Assembly: GCA_016841675.1 (NCBI GenBank)
Contig: JAENYQ010000006.1
Span: forward strand, 19,893 to 83,892
Source: Desulfotomaculum sp.
GTDB taxonomy: Bacteria > Bacillota > Desulfotomaculia > Desulfotomaculales > Desulfallaceae
DNA length: 64,000 nucleotides
Direction of reading: 5' to 3'
This document shows, in pieces, positions 46,913 to 56,379 of the stretch. A model generated the notes under the pieces. It saw nothing but the letters and a program-made list of their open reading frames with translations, was not told the DNA's origin and searched no databases. Both the position numbers and the translations under genes were made by a program. Position 1 is the first letter of the stretch; every line of letters starts with the position of its first letter.

Positions 46913-47944
46913 TTAGATTCCTGTCGCTTTACCGAAAGCACAGGCTGGATAGCGGCAAACCTGGCATTCTTCACACAGTCCGCCATGACCTAACGCCACA
47001 ATATCTGACTTGGTCAGACGCTCTCCGGTAAAAATACGCGGCAACATCAAGTCAAAAACAGTAGTCTTGTTATACATCACGCAGCCCGGCAGGCCGCAAA
47101 TCGGCACTTGGCCCAGGTAAGCCAGCATAAACATAGATCCAGGCAGTACCGGCGCGCCATAAGAAACAACATCTGCTCCGGTCGCCTTAATCCCGGTCGG
47201 TGTCACATCATCCGGGTCTACCGACATACCTCCGGTAAGTATCACCATTTCCGCTCCTTCACTAATCATCCGGCGGATTTCATTGGCAATCAAGTTAGAA
47301 TCGTCAGGCAAAGTTACATGGCCGAATAACTGTGCGCCGAAAGATGTGACTTTATTGCTGACAACATTCGTAAAGCCGTCCTTAATCCGTCCCGAACAAA
47401 TCTCGTTCCCGGTAGTTATAATGCCAACCGAAAGTGGCTGAAATGGTTTTACAGTCAATAATGGTTCCGCCGCACTGCAGATTTCTTCTGCTTCATCCAG
47501 GATTTGACGTTGGATCGTGAGTGGAATAACCCTGGTTCCGGCAACAAGCTGATCTTTAGTGACTACCCGATTATTATGTATCGTCGCCAACACCACCCCA
47601 TCCAGGTTATTGAGGTGGCTCAACCTGTCGCCCCGCACTTTCAAGATGCCGTCGTAAAAGGCCCGCAGGCTTACTTTGCCCTGGTTTGGCTCATCCCAGT
47701 TCAAGCCTGGCCCGGCGACAAGTCGGGCTAAGAGCATAGCTGCTTCGTCCTCATGGACGAGATCAGGTGAATTTTCCCACACGTAAATATGTTCCTTCCC
47801 TAAATCACGCAGCTTAGGAACATCTTCCTTCGTCAACATTTGACCTTTTCGGAAGGCCCGGCCTTTTTCACAACCAGGGATAATTCTAGTAATATCGTGA
47901 CAAAGGATCATGCCTACCGACTCGGCTACAGGCACTTTTAGCAT
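46913..47944 (-). CDS. MoeA-like molybdopterin-binding protein with C-terminal Cys cluster
   Basis: VPVAESVGMILCHDITRIIPG, VGIITTGNEICSGRI, VILTGGMSVDPDDVTPTGI, GLPGCVMYNKTTVFDLMLPRIF; C-term CEECQVCRYPACAFGK. Confidence 0.87.
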   Translation of the reverse strand: MLKVPVAESVGMILCHDITRIIPGCEKGRAFRKGQMLTKEDVPKLRDLGKEHIYVWENSPDLVHEDEAAMLLARLVAGPGLNWDEPNQGKVSLRAFYDGILKVRGDRLSHLNNLDGVVLATIHNNRVVTKDQLVAGTRVIPLTIQRQILDEAEEICSAAEPLLTVKPFQPLSVGIITTGNEICSGRIKDGFTNVVSNKVTSFGAQLFGHVTLPDDSNLIANEIRRMISEGAEMVILTGGMSVDPDDVTPTGIKATGADVVSYGAPVLPGSMFMLAYLGQVPICGLPGCVMYNKTTVFDLMLPRIFTGERLTKSDIVALGHGGLCEECQVCRYPACAFGKATGI

Positions 47945-48134
47945 GTATACCCCCCTAGCTCTCTCGCTCCCGACAGGACAGACACTATACCCTGTCAATG
48001 AACGTTAATTAAATAAACATTTGTATCAAACCAATAAGTCTAAAACCCATAAATGCTGCGCTGTCTATAAAATGAAATTATTTTTTAAAATAAGTTAATG
48101 AACATACATTAACTTATTTTTTTAAAAGGCCTCG

Positions 48135-48833
48135 ATGACCTCATCCCGCGATTTTGACAATACCCGGGCTGTATGGTATCATTTTTCTGCTTTCTATATA
48201 ATATTGAAGGGAGCAGTAGGGAATTTGACAGGGACAAGACAGCGCAAAGAAATGCAGACTTCCATTAAGAAAAACTGGTTGCTTGATAAAGCTGGAATGC
48301 TCTTCTGGCAAAAAGGGTATCATGCCACAAGTATGAAAGATCTTGCTAACGTATGTAACTGCAAGCCCGCTAATTTTTACAATTATTTTAAGAATAAAGA
48401 AGACATCTTGTACGAAGTAATCAAAAACATTACCGAACAAGGCGTTTCATCCATTAGACACCTGGATGATGATGAAGAAACAAGCCCGGTTGAGCAATTA
48501 CGGTCACTAATCAAGAGCCATTTCGGCTATCTAGCAAGTATGAAGCAGTCAAGCATATTATTATCCGACACAGGAATAAAATACTTATCCCGTGAACACC
48601 GAAAAGAAATTATTGAGTTACGTGACTTATATGACAGCATTCTCCGCAAAATCATACGGAGAGGTATTGAAGATGGCGAATTTGCCCCCACAGATGAGCA
48701 GGTTGTCAGTAATCTAATCGCTTCTGTAGTGGTCCGGAGCAGCATCTGGTTCTCGAACAAAGGAAGGTTATCTGTCGACGAGGTCGGTGAGATCATGTTT
48801 AACTTTGTTTACAGTGGCATCGGGGGCGAATAA
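48135..48833 (+). CDS. TetR family regulator
   Basis: NWLLDKAGMLFWQKGYHATSMKDLANVCNCKPANFYNYFKNKEDILYEVI; true start probably downstream of 48135. Confidence 0.87.
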   Translation: MTSSRDFDNTRAVWYHFSAFYIILKGAVGNLTGTRQRKEMQTSIKKNWLLDKAGMLFWQKGYHATSMKDLANVCNCKPANFYNYFKNKEDILYEVIKNITEQGVSSIRHLDDDEETSPVEQLRSLIKSHFGYLASMKQSSILLSDTGIKYLSREHRKEIIELRDLYDSILRKIIRRGIEDGEFAPTDEQVVSNLIASVVVRSSIWFSNKGRLSVDEVGEIMFNFVYSGIGGE

Positions 48834-48954
48834 TAGCCATTCCGCAAAAGATGCATACAAGAACTCATCAAACTAATTTACTGTCGTACTGACAATCTCA
48901 TTAGTTAAAGTTTAGCCTGCCAATGACCTTGTTAAAATTAATATTACATTTAGA

Positions 48955-48998
48955 AAAGAAAAGCTTTGTCCCATCTGGCAAGAAAGGACAAAGCTTTA
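48955..48998 (-). terminator. Terminator hairpin downstream of riboswitch
   Basis: Minus strand AAAGCTTTGTCC...GGACAAAGCTTTTCTTTTC. Confidence 0.7.
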
Positions 48999-49013
48999 AA
49001 AACAAAGCGATTT

Positions 49014-49103
49014 TCTCCTTTCCACAATGGGAGGCACACCGGTTTCCCAATGTACCCTACGGTCAGATAACCATACTTACGGCTTAGGTTATCTGACTCG
49101 GAG
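49014..49103 (-). promoter_or_regulatory. Moco/Tuco-type riboswitch (minus strand)
   Basis: Minus strand ctccgagtcagataacctaagcc..tatggttatctgaccgtagggtacattgggaaaccggtgtgcctcccattgtggaaaggag. Confidence 0.87.
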
Positions 49104-49539
49104 TATCGTATTTGGTAGTAATAATATGAACCGTACCTATTTATATCTTCATGCTGAAAGCCAATCTTAAGCTCTAAAAGTAGCCATCATTTTTCTTATC
49201 TTATCTTGACAATAGAAATACACACAGTTCCATGTATTAATACGCAATGAATTAATAGCGCTATTTTAAAAAGCATTTTATAATCTGTAAATAATAATAT
49301 ATATGTTAATTACGCATGTCAAGATTTTTATCAGCTCTTTAATAAATCAGAATATTCGATCTATAATATCGCATCGCAAAGTCAATAAAAAAATTTCATA
49401 ATTATTCCCTTTACTCAGTAAATCCACATTGGATGAGAAAAACATGTTTCATCATGCGTTAACGGTATTATGAAAAATTTTTGCATTTTTTTTTGTTGTA
49501 ATTGTGACAGGCATATGATAGTATAATCAAAAATAAATT

Positions 49540-49632
49540 CTCCGAGCCAGCAAACCTTAGACTTTATGTATGGTTAACTGGACGTCAAGGTATATCGGGA
49601 AACCAGTATGCCCCCCATTGTGGAAAGGAGAA
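49540..49632 (+). promoter_or_regulatory. Moco/Tuco-type riboswitch (plus strand)
   Basis: ctccgagccagcaaaccttagac..tatggttaactggacgtcaaggtatatcgggaaaccagtatgccccccattgtggaaaggag. Confidence 0.85.
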
Positions 49633-49654
49633 AGATATCTTTTTTATAAAGTTT

Positions 49655-49688
49655 TATCCTTGTCACATATCGGATAAAGCTTTATAAA
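49655..49688 (+). terminator. Hairpin after plus-strand riboswitch
   Basis: ataaagttttatcc..ggataaagctttat. Confidence 0.55.
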
Positions 49689-49689
49689 C

Positions 49690-49800
49690 CTTTAAGTATG
49701 GTGGACTGGCAGTCGCCCCCATTGCGGAAAGGAAAAAGATGTCTTTTTAGAGTAAAGCTTAATCCTTTTCACATACTGGATAAAGCTTTATTTTTTTATA
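49690..49800 (+). promoter_or_regulatory. Truncated second riboswitch copy plus terminator
   Basis: cctttaagtatggtggactggcagtcgcccccattgcggaaaggaaaaa...taaagcttaatccttttcacatactggataaagctttattttttt; 5' half missing. Confidence 0.65.
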
Positions 49801-50159
49801 GTTTTTAACATTGCTGCTCTGTAACCATGCTAGATTATTGCTTATATTTTATTGTTTTTATTAATGGTCATTAATTAATAAATAACAACACTGTTTATCC
49901 TGCACTCAAACCAGCAATATTGATACATATTTGTTAAAATCAGAAACCGGCTGCAGATAGTTAGTTAATAACCAAAGGGGGTGGGCCATTAAGAAATACA
50001 CCAACTGTAAAGTTAACTTACCCTTGGGTTAATGGTCGTTAATTAATATCTAGGGTAAACGGTAGAAATTTCACATCACCCCCGACCTAGTTAATAACAG
50101 CTTTAGCCAAGATTTTAGTTGGTAAGTTAATTAGCTTTATTAAAGCAAAGTAATAAAAA

Positions 50160-52238
50160 GTGGAGGTCGAGCAAATGGAAAAAATTCAAACTGACTGTGG
50201 CTTGTGCATTAACTGCTGTGGCATAGATTGCTATGTGGAAGATGGCAAGCTAGTTAAGGTTGAGGGCACGCCGGAGCACTGGTTGAATAAAGGGGAATTA
50301 TGCGCTAAAGCTAAATTTCTGGTGGAAGGAACCTATTCTCCTACCCGCTTAAAATACCCCATGAAGAAAGTTAACGGGAAATTCCAAAGAATATCCTGGG
50401 ATCAGGCATACGAAGAAATTGGCTCTAAATTATTGGAACTGAAGGAAAAATACGGAGCTCGCACCCTGGCTACCTGGACCGGTTCAGTGGGTGTCGAGCA
50501 CTTTGAGATGGCGGCTTTTAACCAGCGTTTAGCCAAAGCCTACGGTTCTCCTAACTTCTTTAATCCGGAAGGCATTTGCTTCCGCACCCGGATCCTGGCT
50601 CGCCAAATTACGTTTGGCCGCTATCCTGTGGAGCAGCCGCGGAATGCCAAATTGATCATTCTCTGGGGACATAATCCGGATGCTAGTTATTTCGTTATTG
50701 GCAAAGAAATCCGTGAAAGGCTCGAGAAAAAAGAAGTAGAGCTAGTGGTTATTGATGTGCGCCGGATTCCGCTGGCCAAAGAGGGCCTGTTTTTACAGCC
50801 CCGCCCGGGCACCGATGCTGCCATCGCACTGGCTATGATGAACACTATTATCGAAGAAGATCTTTACGATCATGAATTCGTTGAAAAATGGACTACAGGA
50901 TTTGATAAACTGGCAGAACACGTTAAGAAATACACACCGGAAAGAGCTGAGGAAATTAGTGGTGTGTCGGCTGAAGAAATAAGACGAGTCGCGCGGATGT
51001 TTGCTAATATCAAAGAGGCTGCCATTTTGGAAGGTGTGGGCCACCTGAACCAATATCAAAACGGCCTCCAGACTGAAAGATGTTTTTGCATTTTGATGGC
51101 CATTACCGGCAAAATCGATCGCCCGGGTGGATGGGTCACTTGCCCGCAAATTCGTCTGGCCGACCTGCGCGTGAAGGTAGAAGAAAAGAATCTAGGTTAC
51201 GATGAATACCCGGTATTCCACCAGTTCAACAAGCGCACTCCCCCATACGGTTCCGCATCTATGATGACGGAGGCGATGATTACAGAAAAACCGTACCCGA
51301 TCAAGGCCTTCATTAGCTCGGGCAGCAACCCGGCCCTGACCTTCCCCGATACCGGGCGTTTTTTAGAGGCTTTAAAAAATCTAGAACTATTTGTAAGTAT
51401 TGACCCGTATATGACCGAAACCAGTCGGCTGGCTGATTATGCTCTACCTGCCTGCACCTTCATAGAAGAGACCGGCGTAGGTGGTTTCCCCTATGCCATA
51501 TCACACTGCGTTCCCTATATCATGCTGCGCAAAAAAGTTATTGAGCCGCTTTATGAGAGCAAGCCGATCTGGCAAATCTGGAGCGAACTGGGGCATAAGA
51601 TGGGCTACGGCGAGTATTTCCCTTGGAAAACAGACGAAGAGGTAGCGAAACACCTTTTCTCCACATCCGGGGTCACGTATGAGCAACTGGTTGAACATCC
51701 TGAAGGTCTATATTTTGGCGAGATAGAATATGAGCTTTTTAACAGAGTCGGTTTTGCTACTAACAGCAAGAAAGTAGAACTCTATTCCGCAGAACTGGAA
51801 CGGTTAGGCGCAAGTGGTCTTCCGGAGCACGTCGAGCCGGAACAGAGCTATGTGGCAAATCCCGAGATAGCCAAGGAGTATCCGGAAACATTGCTCACCG
51901 GGGCCAGACATCAGGAATACATTGGAGCTCAAATGCATGATGTGCCCGGCCTGCGGGCGTTGATGACAGAACCGAAAGCAATGATCAATATTATCACCGC
52001 CAAAAAATATGATATTATAGATGGTGAATTGATCGGTGTGGAAACACCGCGCGGCAGGATCAAAATTAAAGCACAAGTAACCGAGGATATCAGGCCGGGT
52101 GCGGTGTCCATTCCCCACGGCTGGGCACAAGCCAATGTCAATATCCTGTTGGACGCTAAAGTTAGAGATGCAGTGTCAGGTTACATTACGATGAGGGGTA
52201 ACGCCTGTCGCCTCGTAAAAATAGATTCAAGTAGATAA
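50160..52238 (+). CDS. DMSO-reductase-family molybdopterin (Mo/W) oxidoreductase, acetylene hydratase/thiosulfate reductase-like
   Basis: 692 aa; CGLCINCCGIDCYVEDGKLVKVEG..GELCAKAK 4Fe-4S motif, DVRRIPLAKEGLFLQPRPGTDAAIALAMMN, YALPACTFIEETG, GNACRLVK. Confidence 0.9.
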   Translation: MEVEQMEKIQTDCGLCINCCGIDCYVEDGKLVKVEGTPEHWLNKGELCAKAKFLVEGTYSPTRLKYPMKKVNGKFQRISWDQAYEEIGSKLLELKEKYGARTLATWTGSVGVEHFEMAAFNQRLAKAYGSPNFFNPEGICFRTRILARQITFGRYPVEQPRNAKLIILWGHNPDASYFVIGKEIRERLEKKEVELVVIDVRRIPLAKEGLFLQPRPGTDAAIALAMMNTIIEEDLYDHEFVEKWTTGFDKLAEHVKKYTPERAEEISGVSAEEIRRVARMFANIKEAAILEGVGHLNQYQNGLQTERCFCILMAITGKIDRPGGWVTCPQIRLADLRVKVEEKNLGYDEYPVFHQFNKRTPPYGSASMMTEAMITEKPYPIKAFISSGSNPALTFPDTGRFLEALKNLELFVSIDPYMTETSRLADYALPACTFIEETGVGGFPYAISHCVPYIMLRKKVIEPLYESKPIWQIWSELGHKMGYGEYFPWKTDEEVAKHLFSTSGVTYEQLVEHPEGLYFGEIEYELFNRVGFATNSKKVELYSAELERLGASGLPEHVEPEQSYVANPEIAKEYPETLLTGARHQEYIGAQMHDVPGLRALMTEPKAMINIITAKKYDIIDGELIGVETPRGRIKIKAQVTEDIRPGAVSIPHGWAQANVNILLDAKVRDAVSGYITMRGNACRLVKIDSSR

Positions 52239-52298
52239 GTAAGCGTATTAACATAGGTTCTGTCTAGAACTAAGACCTTATACTTATGCTAAATTACA

Positions 52299-52352
52299 GA
52301 AAGCCGGCGTCATACAAAACCAATGGTTAAGTATGATGCCGGCTTTCTTTAG
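52299..52352 (+). terminator. Intrinsic terminator
   Basis: gaaagccggcgtcatac...gtatgatgccggctttcttt. Confidence 0.85.
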
Positions 52353-52365
52353 TTTTAGTCTAGTT

Positions 52366-52420
52366 CTTTTCCACTGACGAAAATTTACTCATCAAGGAGG
52401 TACCCGTTACCTTAATTTTA
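52366..52420. repeat. ~55-bp repeat, copy 1
   Basis: cttttccactgacgaaaatttactcatcaaggaggtacccgttaccttaatttta, near-identical to 57197-57251. Confidence 0.75.
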
Positions 52421-52489
52421 TCCGCTCTTTCTTTGTTAATTGGTACTACCGGAATTGTGAGCGCATTAATGTTGGGTTGGGCAATCCTA

Positions 52490-53377
52490 TTATCGGTTCC
52501 CGGCCTCCAGGGCACAAAGAAACGAGTTTTCCGTCCACCGTCTGTAAATGCAGTTGAAACAGCTCTTGGTTTTTTCGCTGACCATCTCTTCCGGAACATC
52601 CGGCTTGAATTTGCCGCAGGCCTCGGTATTGGTCCGTTCATCACCGAACTGTCTCATTTCGCTTTTGTCCATGGTCAGCCATTGCCCATACTCTGCACCG
52701 GGTACAACCAAAAGGACAGGCCGGCCGTTATACAGTACCGGCTTGGCCTTCCACTTGATGGTGACAAGCTCCCGGTCAGCCAATGGTTTCATATCCGTGG
52801 TATATACCCCTGTAATCAGTTCTTCCCACATCAGCTCCGCTACGGTAAAGCTCATACCCTTCGTCATACGTCCGATACCGCCTTTTACTTCACCGTCATT
52901 ACCGTTCAGTCTAAGACCGACACCGGCCAGGGACCCGATTACACCATCACCGCTGCCCCCTTTTTCCGTTAAAAATACCCCGGTTTTGGCAGCCAGCCGG
53001 TAAGCCCGGTCTTTGTTCAGCACCTCACATTTCGCCTTGAAACCAAATTCAATCAGTTCCTCCCGGTGGTTGATGTTTTCCAGGTCGGCGATACATATCC
53101 CCGGGTCGGAACCGGCCGCGCTTTCCGACCCCAGGTATTCAGCCAGTTGCCATTTCAGTTGTTCATAGTATTGATACTCAACTTCGGTATTAAAGCACAT
53201 TGCACTGTTGTGGGAAGTGTATGGCACATCCGGATGCAACAGCAACTGGTGCCGGGTAACAAACCCACATTTACCCCAACCTTTTGTTTCAATCATCTGA
53301 AGCATTTCTGAAGCGATCCATCCTGTTCCCCTGGACTCAAGATTATCGGTATCGTCAATACAAATTAACAATCGCAT
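52490..53377 (-). CDS. TiaS-like (DDTDN nucleotide-binding) protein
   Basis: MRLLICIDDTDNLESRGTGWIASEM... ; C-terminal Cys pair CFNCIYRRW..FLCALEAGNR. Confidence 0.75.
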   Translation of the reverse strand: MRLLICIDDTDNLESRGTGWIASEMLQMIETKGWGKCGFVTRHQLLLHPDVPYTSHNSAMCFNTEVEYQYYEQLKWQLAEYLGSESAAGSDPGICIADLENINHREELIEFGFKAKCEVLNKDRAYRLAAKTGVFLTEKGGSGDGVIGSLAGVGLRLNGNDGEVKGGIGRMTKGMSFTVAELMWEELITGVYTTDMKPLADRELVTIKWKAKPVLYNGRPVLLVVPGAEYGQWLTMDKSEMRQFGDERTNTEACGKFKPDVPEEMVSEKTKSCFNCIYRRWTENSFLCALEAGNR

Positions 53378-53432
53378 GAGCGTACCCTCTTTTTTCTATA
53401 GTTGCAGCAGGTTTAATCTTAAAACGTAAAAT

Positions 53433-54542
53433 TTAAATTCCCGGTCCACCCGATGGACTAATTTTCTTATACCCTTTGCCGGACAATATTTTAGCCAGTT
53501 GACTGTCCGAAAGCTCATAGTCAAAAAAGTTACGGTAAAAATCCCTGGTTTCCTTTTCTATATCAACGTCGCTGAATAACTCGGGGTAAACTGTTTTAGC
53601 CGTCCAAAGTATAGCCAGCGGTGTTTCGATGGAATTTGGGTGCCCCCATCTGGAAACGCCTAAAGGAAGGAGATAGATATGCCCTTCCCGGTATGCCCTG
53701 AGGTTATGGAGCTGTGGGCTTTGCTCGATGTAGGTCAGAACATCTTCACCGTTGATAAGAATATATTCGGGATTATGCTGCATTAATTCTTCCAGTGCAA
53801 TAAAGTGTTTACCCGTGATTGGAATGTCTTCCTGCTCGCCTAATAAGGCTACATTCTTTGTTCCCGCCAGATTGAACACATCCTCGGAAAGGGTGCCAGG
53901 TATATCGGTTCTTAATAACTCGTTCACGGCATGATAAATGGTTTTCTTTTCATTTTCGGGAATACCATTGGTTCTGTCAGCAACGAGATCGACGACAGAC
54001 TGCAAGTACTGGTTATAAGCGGCGGCTTCCTGCTCATTGCCGGTAATGGTACCCATCATCCCCATGATCCGCTGCTGCTCGGCTATGTTTTCGTAAGCAA
54101 TGGTAATAGTAGGTATCCCCAGTTTTTCTAATTTTTCCACGGTTACATCATCAAGCGTCACTTCCGGATTGGCGATTAATACTTCCGGTCTGGGCTTTTT
54201 GACCACTTCCTCAATGTTAAGGGTATTATTCCCTTTTACTATTCTGGCGTTCTGCAATTGAGGATATATTTCCATAAATAAAATGTCTTTGGTGTTACCG
54301 TCCGCCATTGTAACAACCTGATCCACCTCACCATACATTGCCAATATATGGGTGGCAACAGCGAAAAGGCTTCCGTAATATTCCGGATTTTGTTTCACTT
54401 TTACTTCCTTCCCTAAATAATCGGTCACGATCACATATCCTTCTTCCGGTGTTGTATCCGTGACGGTTGTTTGAGAACAACCGGCCAGAAAGGATGATAG
54501 TAAAAAAATTACAGCCAGCCAAGAGATAATTCCTTTATTCAT
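53433..54542 (-). CDS. TroA/BtuF-type ABC substrate-binding lipoprotein
   Basis: Lipobox LAGCSQ; KKPRPEVLIANPEVTLDDVTVEKLEKLGIPTITIAYEN; co-directional with ATPase and FecCD permease. Confidence 0.88.
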   Translation of the reverse strand: MNKGIISWLAVIFLLSSFLAGCSQTTVTDTTPEEGYVIVTDYLGKEVKVKQNPEYYGSLFAVATHILAMYGEVDQVVTMADGNTKDILFMEIYPQLQNARIVKGNNTLNIEEVVKKPRPEVLIANPEVTLDDVTVEKLEKLGIPTITIAYENIAEQQRIMGMMGTITGNEQEAAAYNQYLQSVVDLVADRTNGIPENEKKTIYHAVNELLRTDIPGTLSEDVFNLAGTKNVALLGEQEDIPITGKHFIALEELMQHNPEYILINGEDVLTYIEQSPQLHNLRAYREGHIYLLPLGVSRWGHPNSIETPLAILWTAKTVYPELFSDVDIEKETRDFYRNFFDYELSDSQLAKILSGKGYKKISPSGGPGI

Positions 54543-55366
54543 TGCCATTCGCCCCCCGTACAAAAATCTACAGGCACTAAATAATTAAGCACCCTGTCTC
54601 CATTAGAATCGCTAAATTTTTTGGTCCAAACCCGGAAAATTTTAGCCATGTTTTCCTGGTTCAAAACATCGGCGGGGAAACCAACCGCACCAAACGCCCC
54701 GTTTTCCATCAGTGCCACCCGGGTTGGTAATCCGCAATCTTCAAAAAAGTAGGCATGGTTTAGAAAATGAGTAGCCATGATTACGGATATACCCTGGTCT
54801 TTAATGATCTGGGCGATATATTTAATCACATTCAGTTCATGCCGGAAGTCCAGGTGAGATGTCGGTTCATCAAAGATAATTAGCCGGGCTTTCTGGGCTA
54901 TGGCCCGGGCAATTTTGATCAGCTGTGCTTCACCGCCGCTTAATTTGGTAAAGATGCGGTCTTTGAATTTATACATCCCCACACTGTTCAAGGCTTGTTC
55001 GGCAATATCGATATCTTCTTTGCCCGGCGAGGAAAACAACCCGGAGTAAGCCGTTCTGCCCATTAAAACGATCTCCAACACGGTATAGGGAAAAGTTCGA
55101 TCGCTTTTTTGGGATACATAGGCAATTCTTTGGGCCTTTTGAGCCGGGGACAATGTTAATGCATCGGCTCCGTCAATGAATACCTTACCCTCGTCCGGTT
55201 TGTTCAGCCCCAGTATGCAGTCCAGCATGGTTGTTTTTCCACACCCGTTGGGACCGAAAATGCAAAAAATTTCACCCTGTTCGACTGTAAAGCTGACTCC
55301 GTTTAAGATCTTTTGATCATGATAACTAAAACTCAGGTTTTCAACTTGTATTTTGGCCATTACCAA
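54539..55366 (-). CDS. FepC/BtuD-type ABC ATPase
   Basis: GPNGCGKTTMLDCILGL, LSGGEAQLIKIARAIAQ, IIFDEPTSHLDF. Confidence 0.93.
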   Translation of the reverse strand: MVMAKIQVENLSFSYHDQKILNGVSFTVEQGEIFCIFGPNGCGKTTMLDCILGLNKPDEGKVFIDGADALTLSPAQKAQRIAYVSQKSDRTFPYTVLEIVLMGRTAYSGLFSSPGKEDIDIAEQALNSVGMYKFKDRIFTKLSGGEAQLIKIARAIAQKARLIIFDEPTSHLDFRHELNVIKYIAQIIKDQGISVIMATHFLNHAYFFEDCGLPTRVALMENGAFGAVGFPADVLNQENMAKIFRVWTKKFSDSNGDRVLNYLVPVDFCTGGEWQ

Positions 55367-56379
55367 CTTCCGCCCCCCTTCGTTCGCTTAAGAATGACAA
55401 TGAAGAACGGCCCGCCTACCAGGGCCGTCAGAACGCCGAGGGGAATTTCGGTACTGACGATGCTGCGGGCAATCAAGTCTACAATTAAGAGAAAACAACC
55501 GCCTACAGATAAACAGACCGGCAATAAAATACGGTTATCGTTGCCGACAAGCATTCTTACAATATGGGGAATAATCAAGCCAATCCAACCGATGGTACCG
55601 CTGACGCAGACAGCGCCGGCGGTGGCAATCGAAGTACAGATAATAATAATCACCCGGCATAAACCCGTATTTACGCCCAATGTATTTGCTTCTCGCTCGC
55701 CTAGGGAAAGTACATTAACCCGCCAACGGACAAGCATGATACCGGTGACCCCAATAGTAATCGGGATCAGGGCCACCGTCATGTCTTCAAAATTAGCCCT
55801 GCTCAAGCTGCCCATGAGCCAAAATGTAATGGTGGGGAGTTTTTCCATTGGGTCGGCAACAAATTTCAAAAATGAGATCAAGGCGCTAAAAATAGATGAT
55901 ATGATGACTCCGCCCAAAACCAGGGTTACCGTTGGTGCCGAATCATATATTTTACCAGTTAAAAAGCTTAACAACACGGCCAGGATCCCAAAACAAAAAG
56001 ACAAGGTGTAAATCATAAAAGAGTGGTGAAAGAAAACAATCCCCAGGCAAGCGCCAAAGCCAGCGCCTGCGCTGACCCCCAGCATACCCGAATCAACCAG
56101 GGGATTCCTGAACATGCCCTGGAGAGCACCACCACAAATAGACAGTGCTCCTCCGACAACAAAGGCCAGCAGAGCCCGCGGCAATCTAATGTCAAAAACC
56201 AGGGCATATTCAATGGCTCGTTCAGGATCGGAAATCCACTTTTCTCTTTCGATTAGAATGGACAAAATATCGATGATTTTCAAATCATATCTTCCCACAA
56301 ATAAGGAAAGGAGAATTAACATGATTGGTAAAACAAGGCAGGCTAAAGCAACAAACTTGGTGTAGCTTTTATTGAGCAT
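55360..56379 (-). CDS. FecCD-family ABC permease
   Basis: DIRLPRALLAFVVGGALSICGGALQGMFRNPLVDSGMLGVSAGAGFGA, GWIGLIIPHIVRMLVG, EIPLGVLTALVGGPFFIVIL. Confidence 0.95.
   Translation of the reverse strand: MLNKSYTKFVALACLVLPIMLILLSLFVGRYDLKIIDILSILIEREKWISDPERAIEYALVFDIRLPRALLAFVVGGALSICGGALQGMFRNPLVDSGMLGVSAGAGFGACLGIVFFHHSFMIYTLSFCFGILAVLLSFLTGKIYDSAPTVTLVLGGVIISSIFSALISFLKFVADPMEKLPTITFWLMGSLSRANFEDMTVALIPITIGVTGIMLVRWRVNVLSLGEREANTLGVNTGLCRVIIIICTSIATAGAVCVSGTIGWIGLIIPHIVRMLVGNDNRILLPVCLSVGGCFLLIVDLIARSIVSTEIPLGVLTALVGGPFFIVILKRTKGGGSW

Noticed and set aside
52433-52972. 179-aa plus-strand ORF with hydrophobic start (MLIGTTGIVSALMLGWAILL..)
   Set aside because: Mostly antisense to the TiaS-like gene; the hydrophobic start is better explained as the reverse of a coding remnant seen on the minus strand.
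55313-56011. 232-aa plus-strand ORF
   Set aside because: Antisense to the FecCD permease; repetitive T/P-rich translation is a by-product of the hydrophobic gene.
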